A stretch of 14,865 nucleotides of DNA. Source: JANQUM01 sp047630355. GTDB lineage: Bacteria > Bacteroidota > Bacteroidia > Cytophagales > Spirosomataceae. The stretch covers positions 1-14,865 of the forward strand of contig JBLHXN010000079.1 in the NCBI GenBank assembly GCA_047630355.1. The letters are read 5' to 3'. Positions 1 to 6,714 of the stretch are shown here, one piece after another (the stretch's first letter is position 1; each line of letters begins with the position of its first letter). Under the pieces are notes generated by a model that saw only the letters and a list, made by a program, of their open reading frames with translations, searched no databases and had not been told where the DNA came from. The position numbers were made by a program, and so were the translations under genes.

Positions 1-464
1 AACAAATTAAGCTAACGCAGCAGCAATTAAAACCCGGCTTTGTGGCGGGTATAACCAACCAAAGTATGGAAGGAAGTTTGCGGCAATTTATTGTAACGGG
101 CGGTTTGAATATTCCGATTTTCAATAAGTCCGAAAAAGCGAAAGTGGAAGCCTTACGCATTGGAAATAAGGTAATTGACTCGAAGTTTGCGGATTTAGAA
201 AATCAATTAACGACCGAAATTCAGACGCTTCGTGCCGAATTATTAACGACCAACCAAACGCTGAATTATTTTCGGGAAACCGCCATTCCGCAAGCTGATT
301 TGATGATTTCAACCGCCACTAAACAGTACAGCGAAGGCGACATAAATTATCTCGACTTTCAACAGATTTACGCTCAGGTAATCGGCATTCGCGAAACGTA
401 TTTACAAGAGCAGTTAAAACAAAAACTACTCGAAACAAACATTCAATTTATCACCGGTAAATAA
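1..464 (+). CDS. TolC-family outer-membrane efflux protein, C-terminal part
   Basis: The reading frame is open from base 3 at the window edge to the TAA at 462-464, so this is the 3' end of a gene beginning upstream. The GTG at 42 is only an internal valine codon. About 154 residues are visible. They include GLNIPIFNK, which resembles the 'P(I/L)F' strand-to-helix turn of TolC/CusC repeats, and then a long Glu/Gln-rich coiled-coil helix (about 165-420) ending near QFITGK. TolC-type proteins form the outer-membrane channel of tripartite efflux pumps. The partner adaptor gene starts 11 nt downstream, which supports an RND efflux operon. In Bacteroidota this module is often fused to the C-terminus of the CzcA/CusA inner-membrane pump; whether that is so here cannot be seen. 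The substrate (metal or drug) is not resolved. Confidence 0.85.
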   Translation, partial: QIKLTQQQLKPGFVAGITNQSMEGSLRQFIVTGGLNIPIFNKSEKAKVEALRIGNKVIDSKFADLENQLTTEIQTLRAELLTTNQTLNYFRETAIPQADLMISTATKQYSEGDINYLDFQQIYAQVIGIRETYLQEQLKQKLLETNIQFITGK

Positions 465-475
465 TCAGACATCAA

Positions 476-1807
476 ATGAAAAATATAGATAATAATATTG
501 GAGATATGGGGATTGTTTATAGAAAAGAAAATGTCAGCCTGAGCTTGCCGAAGGTAGTCCGTATGGATCATTTCGATAAACTCAATGTGACATTGGTGTT
601 TAGTTTAGAAGAGTATAAAATTTATAATCAAGCCCTGATTAGAGAGGTTAAGAAAAAGCCGCTTTTAACTTTTAACCTTCTAACCCTCTTCCTTTTAACC
701 CTCCTAACCGCCTGCCAAACTCCATCAGAAGAAGCAACAGCAGAAGTTGCGGTTCAGGACGAAAACGTCAAAACTATCACCGCCGCTCAGTACAAAAATA
801 TGGGACTGGAAATTGGTGACGTTCAAAGCGTTGAACTTGCGGAAACCATCGCCGTGAACGGTATGGTGGACGTACCGCCCGAAAACGTCGCGATGGTTAG
901 TTTACCCGTTACGGGATTCGTCAAAACGTTGACGCATAATGTATTACCCGGGAAATACGTACGAAAAGGTAGCGTATTGGCAACGGCACAAAGCATGGAA
1001 GCCGTACAATTACAGCAGGATTATTTGGAAAAATTTACGCAAAATGATTTCCTGAGTAAAGAACTCGAACGCCAAAAAAACTTAGCCGCCGAAGACGCCA
1101 CCGCCAAGCGGAAATTGCAAGAAGCTGAAAGTAATTATCGGGTGAATAACGCCTTACTCTCGGCTTTCTCGGCAAAACTCAGGATTATGGGCATTCCGCT
1201 CGCGAAATTACAGAAAGGAGAAATAACAACAACGCTGCCGGTACTTGCCCCTTTATCAGGTTACGTAAAAGCAGTTCATATTTATACCGGAAGCAATTTT
1301 ACGCCGCAGGATGTGCTGTTTGAGTTGGTGAGCAAGCAGCATTTACACGTAGAATTGAAGGTCTTTGAAAAAGATGCGTTTAAGGTCAAAGAAGGACAAA
1401 CCGTTGTCTTCAACGACCCTCGAATTGGTGGTAGGGTAGAAGGGAAAATATTTTTGGTAGGCAAAGTATTTGAAGCCGATACCAAAGCCATTAATATCCA
1501 CGTGCATTTGAGCAACGAAGCCGCCGAACAACGCCTGATTCCCGGACAGTTTTTATCCGCTGCCATTCAAACCGATAACCGTACGGCGAGTGTTTTACCC
1601 GAAAGTGCCATCAGCCGCGAAGACGGAAATACGTTTGTGTATATCCTTGATAAGCAGAACGCCGAGGCGGTTTCTTTCAAGAAAATTGCCGTACAAACCG
1701 GAACCGTTCAGGACGGAAAAGTTGAGATCCTTTCACCCGCCAATCTTCAAAACGTTGTCTTAACCAAAGTCACTTTCTTAGCCGGCATGGGCGGGGAGGA
1801 AGAGTGA
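476..1807 (+). CDS. RND efflux periplasmic adaptor (HlyD/CusB-like) lipoprotein
   Basis: This is a membrane-fusion adaptor that links an inner-membrane RND pump to a TolC channel. Residues 59-80 form a lipoprotein signal: three lysines, a Leu-rich stretch and the lipobox LLTAC, with Cys80 as the probable lipidated residue. After it come a barrel-sandwich half (about 135-165, VTGFVKTLTHNVLPGKYVRKG), a helical hairpin (about 170-235), the second half (about 258-290, APLSGYVKAVHIYTG), a beta-barrel and a C-terminal membrane-proximal domain. It lies 11 nt after the TolC gene, so the two are cotranscribed. The first 58 residues are odd: they precede the signal peptide, and codons for residues 19-40 lie in an imperfect palindromic repeat (530-594). 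The real start may therefore be downstream; GTG at 596 would give a normal short n-region. Codons 563 (ATG) and 587 (GTG) are other options. The family call is firm; the start is not. The metal specificity is unknown, and no Met-rich CusB motif is visible. Confidence 0.88.
   Translation: MKNIDNNIGDMGIVYRKENVSLSLPKVVRMDHFDKLNVTLVFSLEEYKIYNQALIREVKKKPLLTFNLLTLFLLTLLTACQTPSEEATAEVAVQDENVKTITAAQYKNMGLEIGDVQSVELAETIAVNGMVDVPPENVAMVSLPVTGFVKTLTHNVLPGKYVRKGSVLATAQSMEAVQLQQDYLEKFTQNDFLSKELERQKNLAAEDATAKRKLQEAESNYRVNNALLSAFSAKLRIMGIPLAKLQKGEITTTLPVLAPLSGYVKAVHIYTGSNFTPQDVLFELVSKQHLHVELKVFEKDAFKVKEGQTVVFNDPRIGGRVEGKIFLVGKVFEADTKAINIHVHLSNEAAEQRLIPGQFLSAAIQTDNRTASVLPESAISREDGNTFVYILDKQNAEAVSFKKIAVQTGTVQDGKVEILSPANLQNVVLTKVTFLAGMGGEEE
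530..594. repeat. Imperfect palindromic repeat inside the adaptor gene (copy 1)
   Basis: The left arm (530-553) and right arm (571-594) are inverted copies, 17 of 24 positions paired by hand alignment, with a 17-nt spacer. The outer tips aatgtca/tgacatt are perfect, and the core reads tgagcttgccgaag ... tttcgataaactca. The same core arms recur at 14373-14442. The element keeps the reading frame open and encodes residues 19-40 of the annotated adaptor. It resembles the dispersed GTCA...TGAC palindromic repeats common in Bacteroidota genomes. Confidence 0.8.
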
Positions 1808-2006
1808 TAACTGGTTGGTGAAGTTTTGCTGGGAAATAGTTAGATTCGTGGGTGAAATGAAAGTGGGTTTGTTGATAAGAAAACATGCAACATGGATTTT
1901 TAGGGTGCTTTTGGTGAGCATTTTGTGAGGTTATTTGTTTTTGTTTAAGAAGATATAGAGACAAATGATGTGTAAATATGGAGGTTGTACTTAACTTAAA
2001 GGGGCA

Positions 2007-2969
2007 TTGGATAAATCAACAGAGCATATAGAGAAAATGATTAAGCCCTATCGTGAACTTGCAAAGTTTACAGAACCGATGAGGGAAGTTCAAGGGCGTT
2101 TATTTGAACAGGCTAAAGAATGGCAAAAGGTAATTGAGCCGACTTTGGAAGCCCAAAGAAAACTGACTGAAACACTGATGAATTTTCAAAAGTCTTTCGA
2201 GAAAATAAATAGAATCTATGCTTCTATACCCAGGTTTGAAAATACATTTTTAGAGCATTTAGAGGCTTTTGAAAAAATTGGGGAAAGGTTAAAAGAAAAC
2301 TCAAAAAACACACCTGAGTATCTTTTACTTATTGCTCAACACGGTTGGTTTATAGACTTAGAAAGTGCATCGAATTTACCATTAGAAGTTGTTAACTGTA
2401 TACAGAATAAGCGAATAGATTTAGCGGATAAATTATTAGTAGATTACTATGAATCCAATATTGACAATATTTTTGAAAGATTGATTAATAGACACGATAA
2501 CAGAAAAGAAATCTTAAAAAGTGTCAAAAGCTCGTTCCAGAGCGGCGATTACAATCTTCTAATTCCTGCTGCTCTAACTCAAGTCGATGGTATTTGCTTT
2601 GATTTTACAAAAAAGAAATTCTTTATAAAGGAGAAAAGGAATAATAAATACCAATTCTTACCAGAAGTGATAGCAGAAATAGAAAACTCGGCTGGAAATT
2701 TCTTGAGTTTGTATTTATCACCACTTCAGTATCAGATACCGATAATAGCGAGAGAACAAGAGATTGGTAATTTTCCATGCAAATTAAATAGACATGAAAT
2801 TTTGCACGGGGTAAGCACTGATTATGGAACAGAAGTAAATAGTTTGAAGGTCATCTCGCTTCTTAAGTATGTTTCAGATTTACTTACTGAGCTTGATAGT
2901 AAAACCTTAGACTCAACGAAAAATAAAGTAAACTCTGTGGATGATGTTAAAAACGAAGATGGCATTTAA
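2007..2969 (+). CDS. HEPN-like protein with R-x4-H motif, possible toxin or defence ribonuclease
   Basis: The protein has 320 residues. The start is taken as TTG at 2007, preceded by AAAGGGG; an in-frame stop lies at 1992. ATG at 2037 is an alternative. Residues 1-100 are charged and helical, probably a coiled coil. The C-terminal part (about 185-295) is alpha-helical, with 'LTQVDGICFDF' followed by NRHEILHG (261-268), an R262-x4-H267 pattern like the catalytic motif of HEPN ribonucleases, and then a helix NSLKVISLL. HEPN proteins are commonly RNases of toxin-antitoxin or abortive-infection systems; that role here is inferred. There is no signal peptide or membrane helix, so it is cytoplasmic. 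The gene is strongly AT-rich (one 60-nt line, 2461-2520, has 13 G/C), unlike the efflux and transporter genes around it, which suggests horizontal acquisition. The HigA-like gene lies 155 nt downstream on the same strand. Confidence 0.6.
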   Translation: MDKSTEHIEKMIKPYRELAKFTEPMREVQGRLFEQAKEWQKVIEPTLEAQRKLTETLMNFQKSFEKINRIYASIPRFENTFLEHLEAFEKIGERLKENSKNTPEYLLLIAQHGWFIDLESASNLPLEVVNCIQNKRIDLADKLLVDYYESNIDNIFERLINRHDNRKEILKSVKSSFQSGDYNLLIPAALTQVDGICFDFTKKKFFIKEKRNNKYQFLPEVIAEIENSAGNFLSLYLSPLQYQIPIIAREQEIGNFPCKLNRHEILHGVSTDYGTEVNSLKVISLLKYVSDLLTELDSKTLDSTKNKVNSVDDVKNEDGI

Positions 2970-3079
2970 AAAATTTGGTAGCAAACTCAGAGTATGAAAA
3001 TGCTTTTTTCAAACCGTTATCCCAAATCTAATTATTGGAATTAAGAGCAAACTAATATTCAAGACTGCAACGGATGAAT

Positions 3080-3103
3080 AAAGTAAACAGTTTTGTTTAC
3101 TTT
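3080..3103. promoter_or_regulatory. Inverted-repeat operator overlapping the HigA-like promoter
   Basis: aaagtaaac (3080-3088) and gtttacttt (3095-3103) are a perfect 9-bp inverted repeat with a 6-nt spacer. The right arm overlaps the -7-like box at 3098-3105. The ATG of the HTH protein is about 20 nt further on. HigA-type antitoxins usually repress their own promoter by binding such a palindrome, so this is a likely autoregulatory operator (inference). Confidence 0.65.
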
Positions 3104-3105
3104 TG
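3098..3105 (+). promoter_or_regulatory. Bacteroidota -7 box (TACTTTTG)
   Basis: TACTTTTG matches the bacteroidete TAnnTTTG consensus exactly and lies 19 nt before the ATG at 3125, giving a very short leader. No clear TTG -33 element is visible at the expected distance. Its embedding in the inverted repeat fits a repressible promoter. Confidence 0.55.
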
Positions 3106-3124
3106 TGTATAGAAATTTTAGCAA

Positions 3125-3646
3125 ATGCAACATACGTTACCAAAATACAGCAAGGTTAAGGGAGTTCATCCGGGTGCAGTTTTAAAGCGGGAGCTTACCA
3201 AACGTAATGTCAAAGCAATTGAATTGGCAAACGCGATTGATGAATATCCGCAAACCATAAACGCAATCACAAAAGAAAAGCGGGGTATTAACCCAAAGCT
3301 TTCAATCAAACTTGGTGACTATTTCAATATTGAAAAAGAGTATTTCATGCTGTTACAAGCCAGTTTTGAAGTTAAAAGCTCTTTGCAGGAATCAAACGAA
3401 AATCCGCTGATTGGTAAAGTTAGAAGCTCGCTGTTTTGGGATGTAGATTTCGACAAGCTGAACATCGAAAAAAACAGCCGATTCATAATCCAAAGAATTC
3501 TGGAAAGAGGAAATGAAAGTGAAATCAATGAGCTGGTTAAGCTGTATGGCAAGGCGACAATCAAAACAGAATTAAGTACGATAACCAATTCAATCAGCCC
3601 GGACTTTGACCGAAATGTCAATCGGTATATTTTAGAAAAGGCTTGA
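3125..3646 (+). CDS. HigA-family HTH antitoxin with DUF6922-like C-terminal domain
   Basis: The 173-residue protein has an XRE/HigA-type helix-turn-helix at about 12-80. It shows HPGAVLKREL, then LANAIDEYPQTINAI as recognition helices and KRGINPKLSIKLG, close to the 'HPGEIL...KRGITP' pattern of addiction-module antidotes. The tail (about 103-143) reads LFWDVDFDKLNIEKNSRFI and RILERGN and resembles the DUF6922 domain found behind such HTHs. In other bacteroidetes this architecture often precedes an AbiEii/AbiGii nucleotidyltransferase toxin. None is present here: 15 nt after the stop a large palindrome begins. The partner may therefore be the HEPN-like gene upstream, or the toxin may have been lost. 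It is AT-rich like its upstream neighbour and has its own promoter and probable operator. Confidence 0.8.
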   Translation: MQHTLPKYSKVKGVHPGAVLKRELTKRNVKAIELANAIDEYPQTINAITKEKRGINPKLSIKLGDYFNIEKEYFMLLQASFEVKSSLQESNENPLIGKVRSSLFWDVDFDKLNIEKNSRFIIQRILERGNESEINELVKLYGKATIKTELSTITNSISPDFDRNVNRYILEKA

Positions 3647-3660
3647 GTAAATCCCTGGTG

Positions 3661-3869
3661 GGCTAATCTTGTAGGGGTTTTCTGAAACTCCGTTAGGAGT
3701 GATCTATTAATAGAAATTAAAGGATTTGATTAAACGAAGCTCCATCGGAGCGGCATCAGGCATGTAATTATATCGCTCCGATGGAGCTTAAATTTCGTTT
3801 TTCCTGCCATAATCTATTAATATTTCACCTCTACGAGGTTTACAAAATCAAACCCCTACAAGATAAGCC
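3661..3869. repeat. Nested ~210-bp palindromic element (MITE-like)
   Basis: Outer arms 3661-3679 and 3851-3869 pair at 18 of 19 positions. Inside are self-complementary hairpins: actcc/ggagt at 3687-3700 and acctc/gaggt at 3827-3839. The AT palindrome ctattaatag recurs on both sides (3704-3713, and partly at 3813-3821). The inner arms gctccatcggagc (3739-3751) and gctccgatggagc (3775-3787) pair perfectly, and each is itself a hairpin; they are flanked by aaacga and tcgttt. There is no coding capacity. It occupies most of the 342-nt gap between the antitoxin and the symporter. It could be a non-autonomous mobile element or a repeat acting as a bidirectional RNA structure. Confidence 0.8.
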
Positions 3870-3888
3870 TCGGAGGGGTGGCTGCCTG

Positions 3889-3914
3889 ACGTGGTCGGCG
3901 TACGGGACCACCGT
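3889..3914. repeat. Small GC-rich hairpin
   Basis: acgtggtc (3889-3896) pairs with gaccaccgt (3906-3914) with one bulged base. It is much more GC-rich than the flanks and lies just beyond the large palindrome and downstream of the symporter stop on the minus strand. No T-run follows on either strand, so it is more likely a REP-type unit than an intrinsic terminator. Confidence 0.45.
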
Positions 3915-3988
3915 GGCTCGTTTACGACGACTTTAGTATAACCACTTCTAAAATGCACTCACGAAACCATGTAGTGATGATCTAAACC

Positions 3989-5404
3989 TCACCCCCTTTT
4001 CCTCCCCAATAAACCAACCAAAAATATCAGCAATGTGCTGATAATAATAACGTAGTTGGCGTGAAGCGGGATGGTGAAAAAAGTATTTGGGAAGAGGTTG
4101 CTCAGGCTACTCCATAAGATAAACAGCAAACCAATCACGGTGGCAAATTTTGCGGCGGGCTTTTTTACGAGTAAACCCAAAAGGAATAAACCGAGAATAC
4201 CGCCACTAAACAGCGAAGCCAACGCCCACCAAACGTCCAAGGCACTTTCTACGCCCAAAAAGAGCATCGCCGCACCCGTGCTGAAAATTGCCATAATAAC
4301 CGAAGCAAGCCGAAGAAACGTAAGCGATTTGCTGTCTTCCCGCGGGTAAAAATCAGCTAATAGCAACGTCGCCGAACTGTTGATACTCGTCGAAAGTGTA
4401 CTCATTCCCGCTGATAAAATGGCGGCAACTAGTAAGCCTTTGATGCCCGTCGGTAGAGCCGTTGAAATGAAGTACGGAAATACGCCGTCGGCGGGGGTAT
4501 CGGGTGGTAACGTGTGTTGTGAATAATACACCCAGAGAGCCGTACCGATCAGAAAAAATAGCAACGAAACCGGAAGGTAGAGCAAGCTGCCGAGCCAAAC
4601 GGTTTTTCGGGCATCGTTGAGGCTTTTGGCTCCCATGTAGCGTTGAATATAACTTTGATCCGCTCCGAAGTTCTGCAGGTTAATAAAGAAACCGTAAAAA
4701 AACACGAGCCAGAAGGAAGTATCCTGCAAGCTGAGTTGAAAACTGCCGAGACTGAATTTATCGCTTTCGGAGGCTTGGCTAATCATTGTCGGTAGGCCGC
4801 CTTCAATGCCGTTGAGTAAGTAAAAAAAGCACAATAAGGCTCCCGCAATTAGCAAAATCCCTTGAATGGCATCGGTGTAAACCACGGCTTCGAGTCCGCC
4901 GAGTGAGGAATATATTAACACCAAAAATCCGATGAAGGCGATGATAACGGGCAGGCTGATTCCCGTCAGGCTGTTCACGGGTAAAGCGAGTAAATAGAGA
5001 ATGGCTCCGGCACGGGCAAGTTGGGTAAGCAGGTAGCAAGCCGAGGCGTATATCCTCGCCCACCGCCCGAAGCGTTCCTCCAAAAAAGCGTACGCCGAGT
5101 CGCTGTTCAGTCGCCGATAAAGTGGCACGAAAAAACGGACGGCAATGATGGCGGCGGGTAAGATACTGAGGCTAAAAACGAAGCTGTTCCAGTCGCGGGC
5201 AAAGGCGTTTCCCGGCAAAGCGAGAAAGCTGATGCTGCTTACGTAGGTGGCGAATATCGACAAACCTAACGCCCACGTGGGCAGGTTTCCTTCGCCTCGG
5301 GTAAAACTGGCGGCGGTTTTCTGTTTCCGGTAAAATAACCATCCGAACGCCAACACGCCCGCCAAGTAAACTGTGATGATAAGCGTATCGACCCAATGCA
5401 GCAT
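3989..5404 (-). CDS. Sodium:solute symporter (SSS family)
   Basis: The 471-residue polytopic membrane protein has about 13 hydrophobic segments, starting at residue 8 with IITVYLAGVLAFGWLFY. Diagnostic SSS stretches are ATYVSSISFLALPGNAFA (about 53-70), YASACYLLTQLARAG (about 119-133), LGGLEAVVYTDAIQGILL (about 168-185) and LLVAAILSAGMSTLSTSINS near 325-344. The family couples solute uptake to a sodium gradient. The start is ATG at 5404. The gene begins only 10 nt after the stop of the sialidase-like gene on the same strand, so the two form an operon in which the symporter probably imports the sugar released by the secreted enzyme. The substrate (sialic acid or another acidic or deoxy sugar) is inferred from context only. 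The length is normal for the family. Confidence 0.9.
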   Translation of the reverse strand: MLHWVDTLIITVYLAGVLAFGWLFYRKQKTAASFTRGEGNLPTWALGLSIFATYVSSISFLALPGNAFARDWNSFVFSLSILPAAIIAVRFFVPLYRRLNSDSAYAFLEERFGRWARIYASACYLLTQLARAGAILYLLALPVNSLTGISLPVIIAFIGFLVLIYSSLGGLEAVVYTDAIQGILLIAGALLCFFYLLNGIEGGLPTMISQASESDKFSLGSFQLSLQDTSFWLVFFYGFFINLQNFGADQSYIQRYMGAKSLNDARKTVWLGSLLYLPVSLLFFLIGTALWVYYSQHTLPPDTPADGVFPYFISTALPTGIKGLLVAAILSAGMSTLSTSINSSATLLLADFYPREDSKSLTFLRLASVIMAIFSTGAAMLFLGVESALDVWWALASLFSGGILGLFLLGLLVKKPAAKFATVIGLLFILWSSLSNLFPNTFFTIPLHANYVIIISTLLIFLVGLLGRKRG

Positions 5405-5414
5405 AGCGGTAGTG

Positions 5415-6446
5415 TCAGAGCTTTAAATGAATGTACTTGATTTTCTTCCGCTGATGCGTGTACGTAATGTGCACCGTTCCGTCGGCGGCTTGAATGATGG
5501 CGGGGTAGGAGAGTTCGCCCGGTGTATCTTCTAATCGTAGAAACTTTTCCCAATTAATACCATCGGTAGAAATGGCAAGATCAATTGGTGAGCGTGGGCC
5601 GCCCCATTTCCCTTCGGGAATTGATGTGGGATTGTAAATCAATAATTGTCTGCCGTCTTTAAGCGTTACGGCGTCCGTTCCTGAATTTGGATTGGGCAAA
5701 TCGGTGGGTTGTAAATCGCTCCAGGTTTTACCATTATCTTCCGACCAAAAACTCACAATCATGCCTTCCCGACTCCGGCAAAGCATTTGCAGTTTACCGT
5801 TGCCGTAATTTAAAATACTCGGCTGAATGGCGTCATTTTTAACACCGTCGTTGAGCGGCTTGGAGATTTTCCAGGTTTTACCGAAATCAGTGGTTTCTTC
5901 CACAAAAACCTGCCAGTAATCTTTTCCGTCGATTTCGGTTTCTCTGCTTGATGGGGATAGCAAACGTCCGTCTGAAAGTAAAACAGGTTTATTTTTCACG
6001 GGGCCGAGGATGTCTTCGGGTAATCTTCTTGATTCAGACCACGTATTTCCGCCGTCGTTGCTTTCTTTCATTTCGCCCCACCACGTTGAGGGTGTCGGCC
6101 CAACTTTGTAGAATAATAGTAACGGGCCGTCTGGTACTTGAAACAAAACGGGATTCCAGCACGGGTAACGTTTTTTCGTATGTTGTATACCGTTCGCTAC
6201 TGAAACGGGCGTTGTCCAGCCATTCACAGTTTTCCGACTGAAATAAATTTCAACGTCGGGGTTGTTTTCGTGCGTACCGCCAAACCACGCCGCCACAATT
6301 CCGTTTGGAGTTTCTGCCAATGTGGAAGCATGGCAACTCGGGAACGGAGCGGTATCGTAGATAAATTCGGAGGTCAGAATTGTTTGCCCGAAAGAAGTAT
6401 GGTACAACATGGCTATTAAACACGTGAGGAGAAAACGCTGCTTCAT
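5415..6446 (-). CDS. Secreted BNR/Asp-box sialidase-like protein
   Basis: The 343-residue protein starts with a Sec signal peptide (residues 1-20, cleavage probably before Gln21). The mature part is a predicted six-bladed beta-propeller of the BNR_2/sialidase superfamily. Asp-box motifs are at 129-136 (SNDGGNTW), 185-192 (TTDFGKTW), 235-242 (SEDNGKTW) and a degenerate one near 293-299 (STDGINW). Conserved-looking blocks include PFPSCHAST (34-42), GGTHE (56-60), YPCWNPV (94-100) and KNKP (151-154). No clear FRIP/RIP arginine motif of classical GH33 sialidases is visible near the N-terminus, so sialidase activity is not assured; related propellers act on other sugars. It is the first gene of an operon with the sodium symporter, and its periplasmic or extracellular location fits glycan scavenging. 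Confidence 0.82.
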   Translation of the reverse strand: MKQRFLLTCLIAMLYHTSFGQTILTSEFIYDTAPFPSCHASTLAETPNGIVAAWFGGTHENNPDVEIYFSRKTVNGWTTPVSVANGIQHTKKRYPCWNPVLFQVPDGPLLLFYKVGPTPSTWWGEMKESNDGGNTWSESRRLPEDILGPVKNKPVLLSDGRLLSPSSRETEIDGKDYWQVFVEETTDFGKTWKISKPLNDGVKNDAIQPSILNYGNGKLQMLCRSREGMIVSFWSEDNGKTWSDLQPTDLPNPNSGTDAVTLKDGRQLLIYNPTSIPEGKWGGPRSPIDLAISTDGINWEKFLRLEDTPGELSYPAIIQAADGTVHITYTHQRKKIKYIHLKL

Positions 6447-6517
6447 CTGAAATAAAATTTATGAGAAGATTAAGGGCAGGTAAAACTATTTGGCGGTGAT
6501 CTAAAGAGTCAAAAAAG

Positions 6518-6609
6518 TGTCAGTTCGAGCCACCGAGGCCCGGCGGAGTCGAGAACCGTGTCGATGATGTTCTCGACTGCTCCTGCAGCCCGGTCCGCTC
6601 GAACTGACA
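6518..6609. repeat. Intergenic palindromic repeat, GTCAGTTCGAG family (copy 3)
   Basis: Outer arms tgtcagttcgagc (6518-6530) and gctcgaactgaca (6597-6609) are perfect inverted copies. Inner arms gtcgagaac (6548-6556) and gttctcgac (6569-6577) are also perfect. It lies between the start of the sialidase-like gene and the end of the sugar dehydrogenase gene. It has the same GTCA...TGAC tips as the copies at 530-594 and 14373-14442, but a more GC-rich core. Confidence 0.85.
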
Positions 6610-6660
6610 GAAGTAAAAATTAACGTCTATAAATATCTTTCTACGGTCCAAATATAGAAT

Positions 6661-6697
6661 ATAAAAAAGAACCGGAAAATTATCAATTCTCCGGTTC
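6661..6697 (-). terminator. Rho-independent terminator of the sugar dehydrogenase gene
   Basis: gaaccggaaaatt (6669-6681) and aattctccggttc (6685-6697) form a stem paired at 12 of 13 positions around a 3-nt loop. On the minus strand it is followed by a T-rich run (complement of the ataaaaaa at 6661-6668). It starts 18 nt after the stop of the gene ending at 6715. Confidence 0.85.
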
Positions 6698-6714
6698 CTT
6701 AAATTTAAAGTCTA

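Noticed and set aside
42..464. Complete 140-residue protein starting at GTG 42
   Set aside because: The frame is open to the window start and the sequence is the C-terminal part of a TolC-type protein, so 42 is not a real start.
1770..1964. Minus-strand reading frame of 64 codons after the adaptor gene
   Set aside because: It overlaps the adaptor end, arises from the C-depleted tract, and shows no domain-like pattern or start signal.
3661..3869. CRISPR array or tandem repeat array
   Set aside because: The repeated units are inverted rather than direct, and there are no regular spacers.
3871..3988. Remnant of an AbiEii-type toxin after the antitoxin
   Set aside because: No matching peptide was seen in any frame; the segment is repeats and the symporter's downstream region.
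4071..4349. Plus-strand reading frame opposite the symporter
   Set aside because: It is antisense to a clear membrane-protein gene and has no start signal or recognisable sequence.
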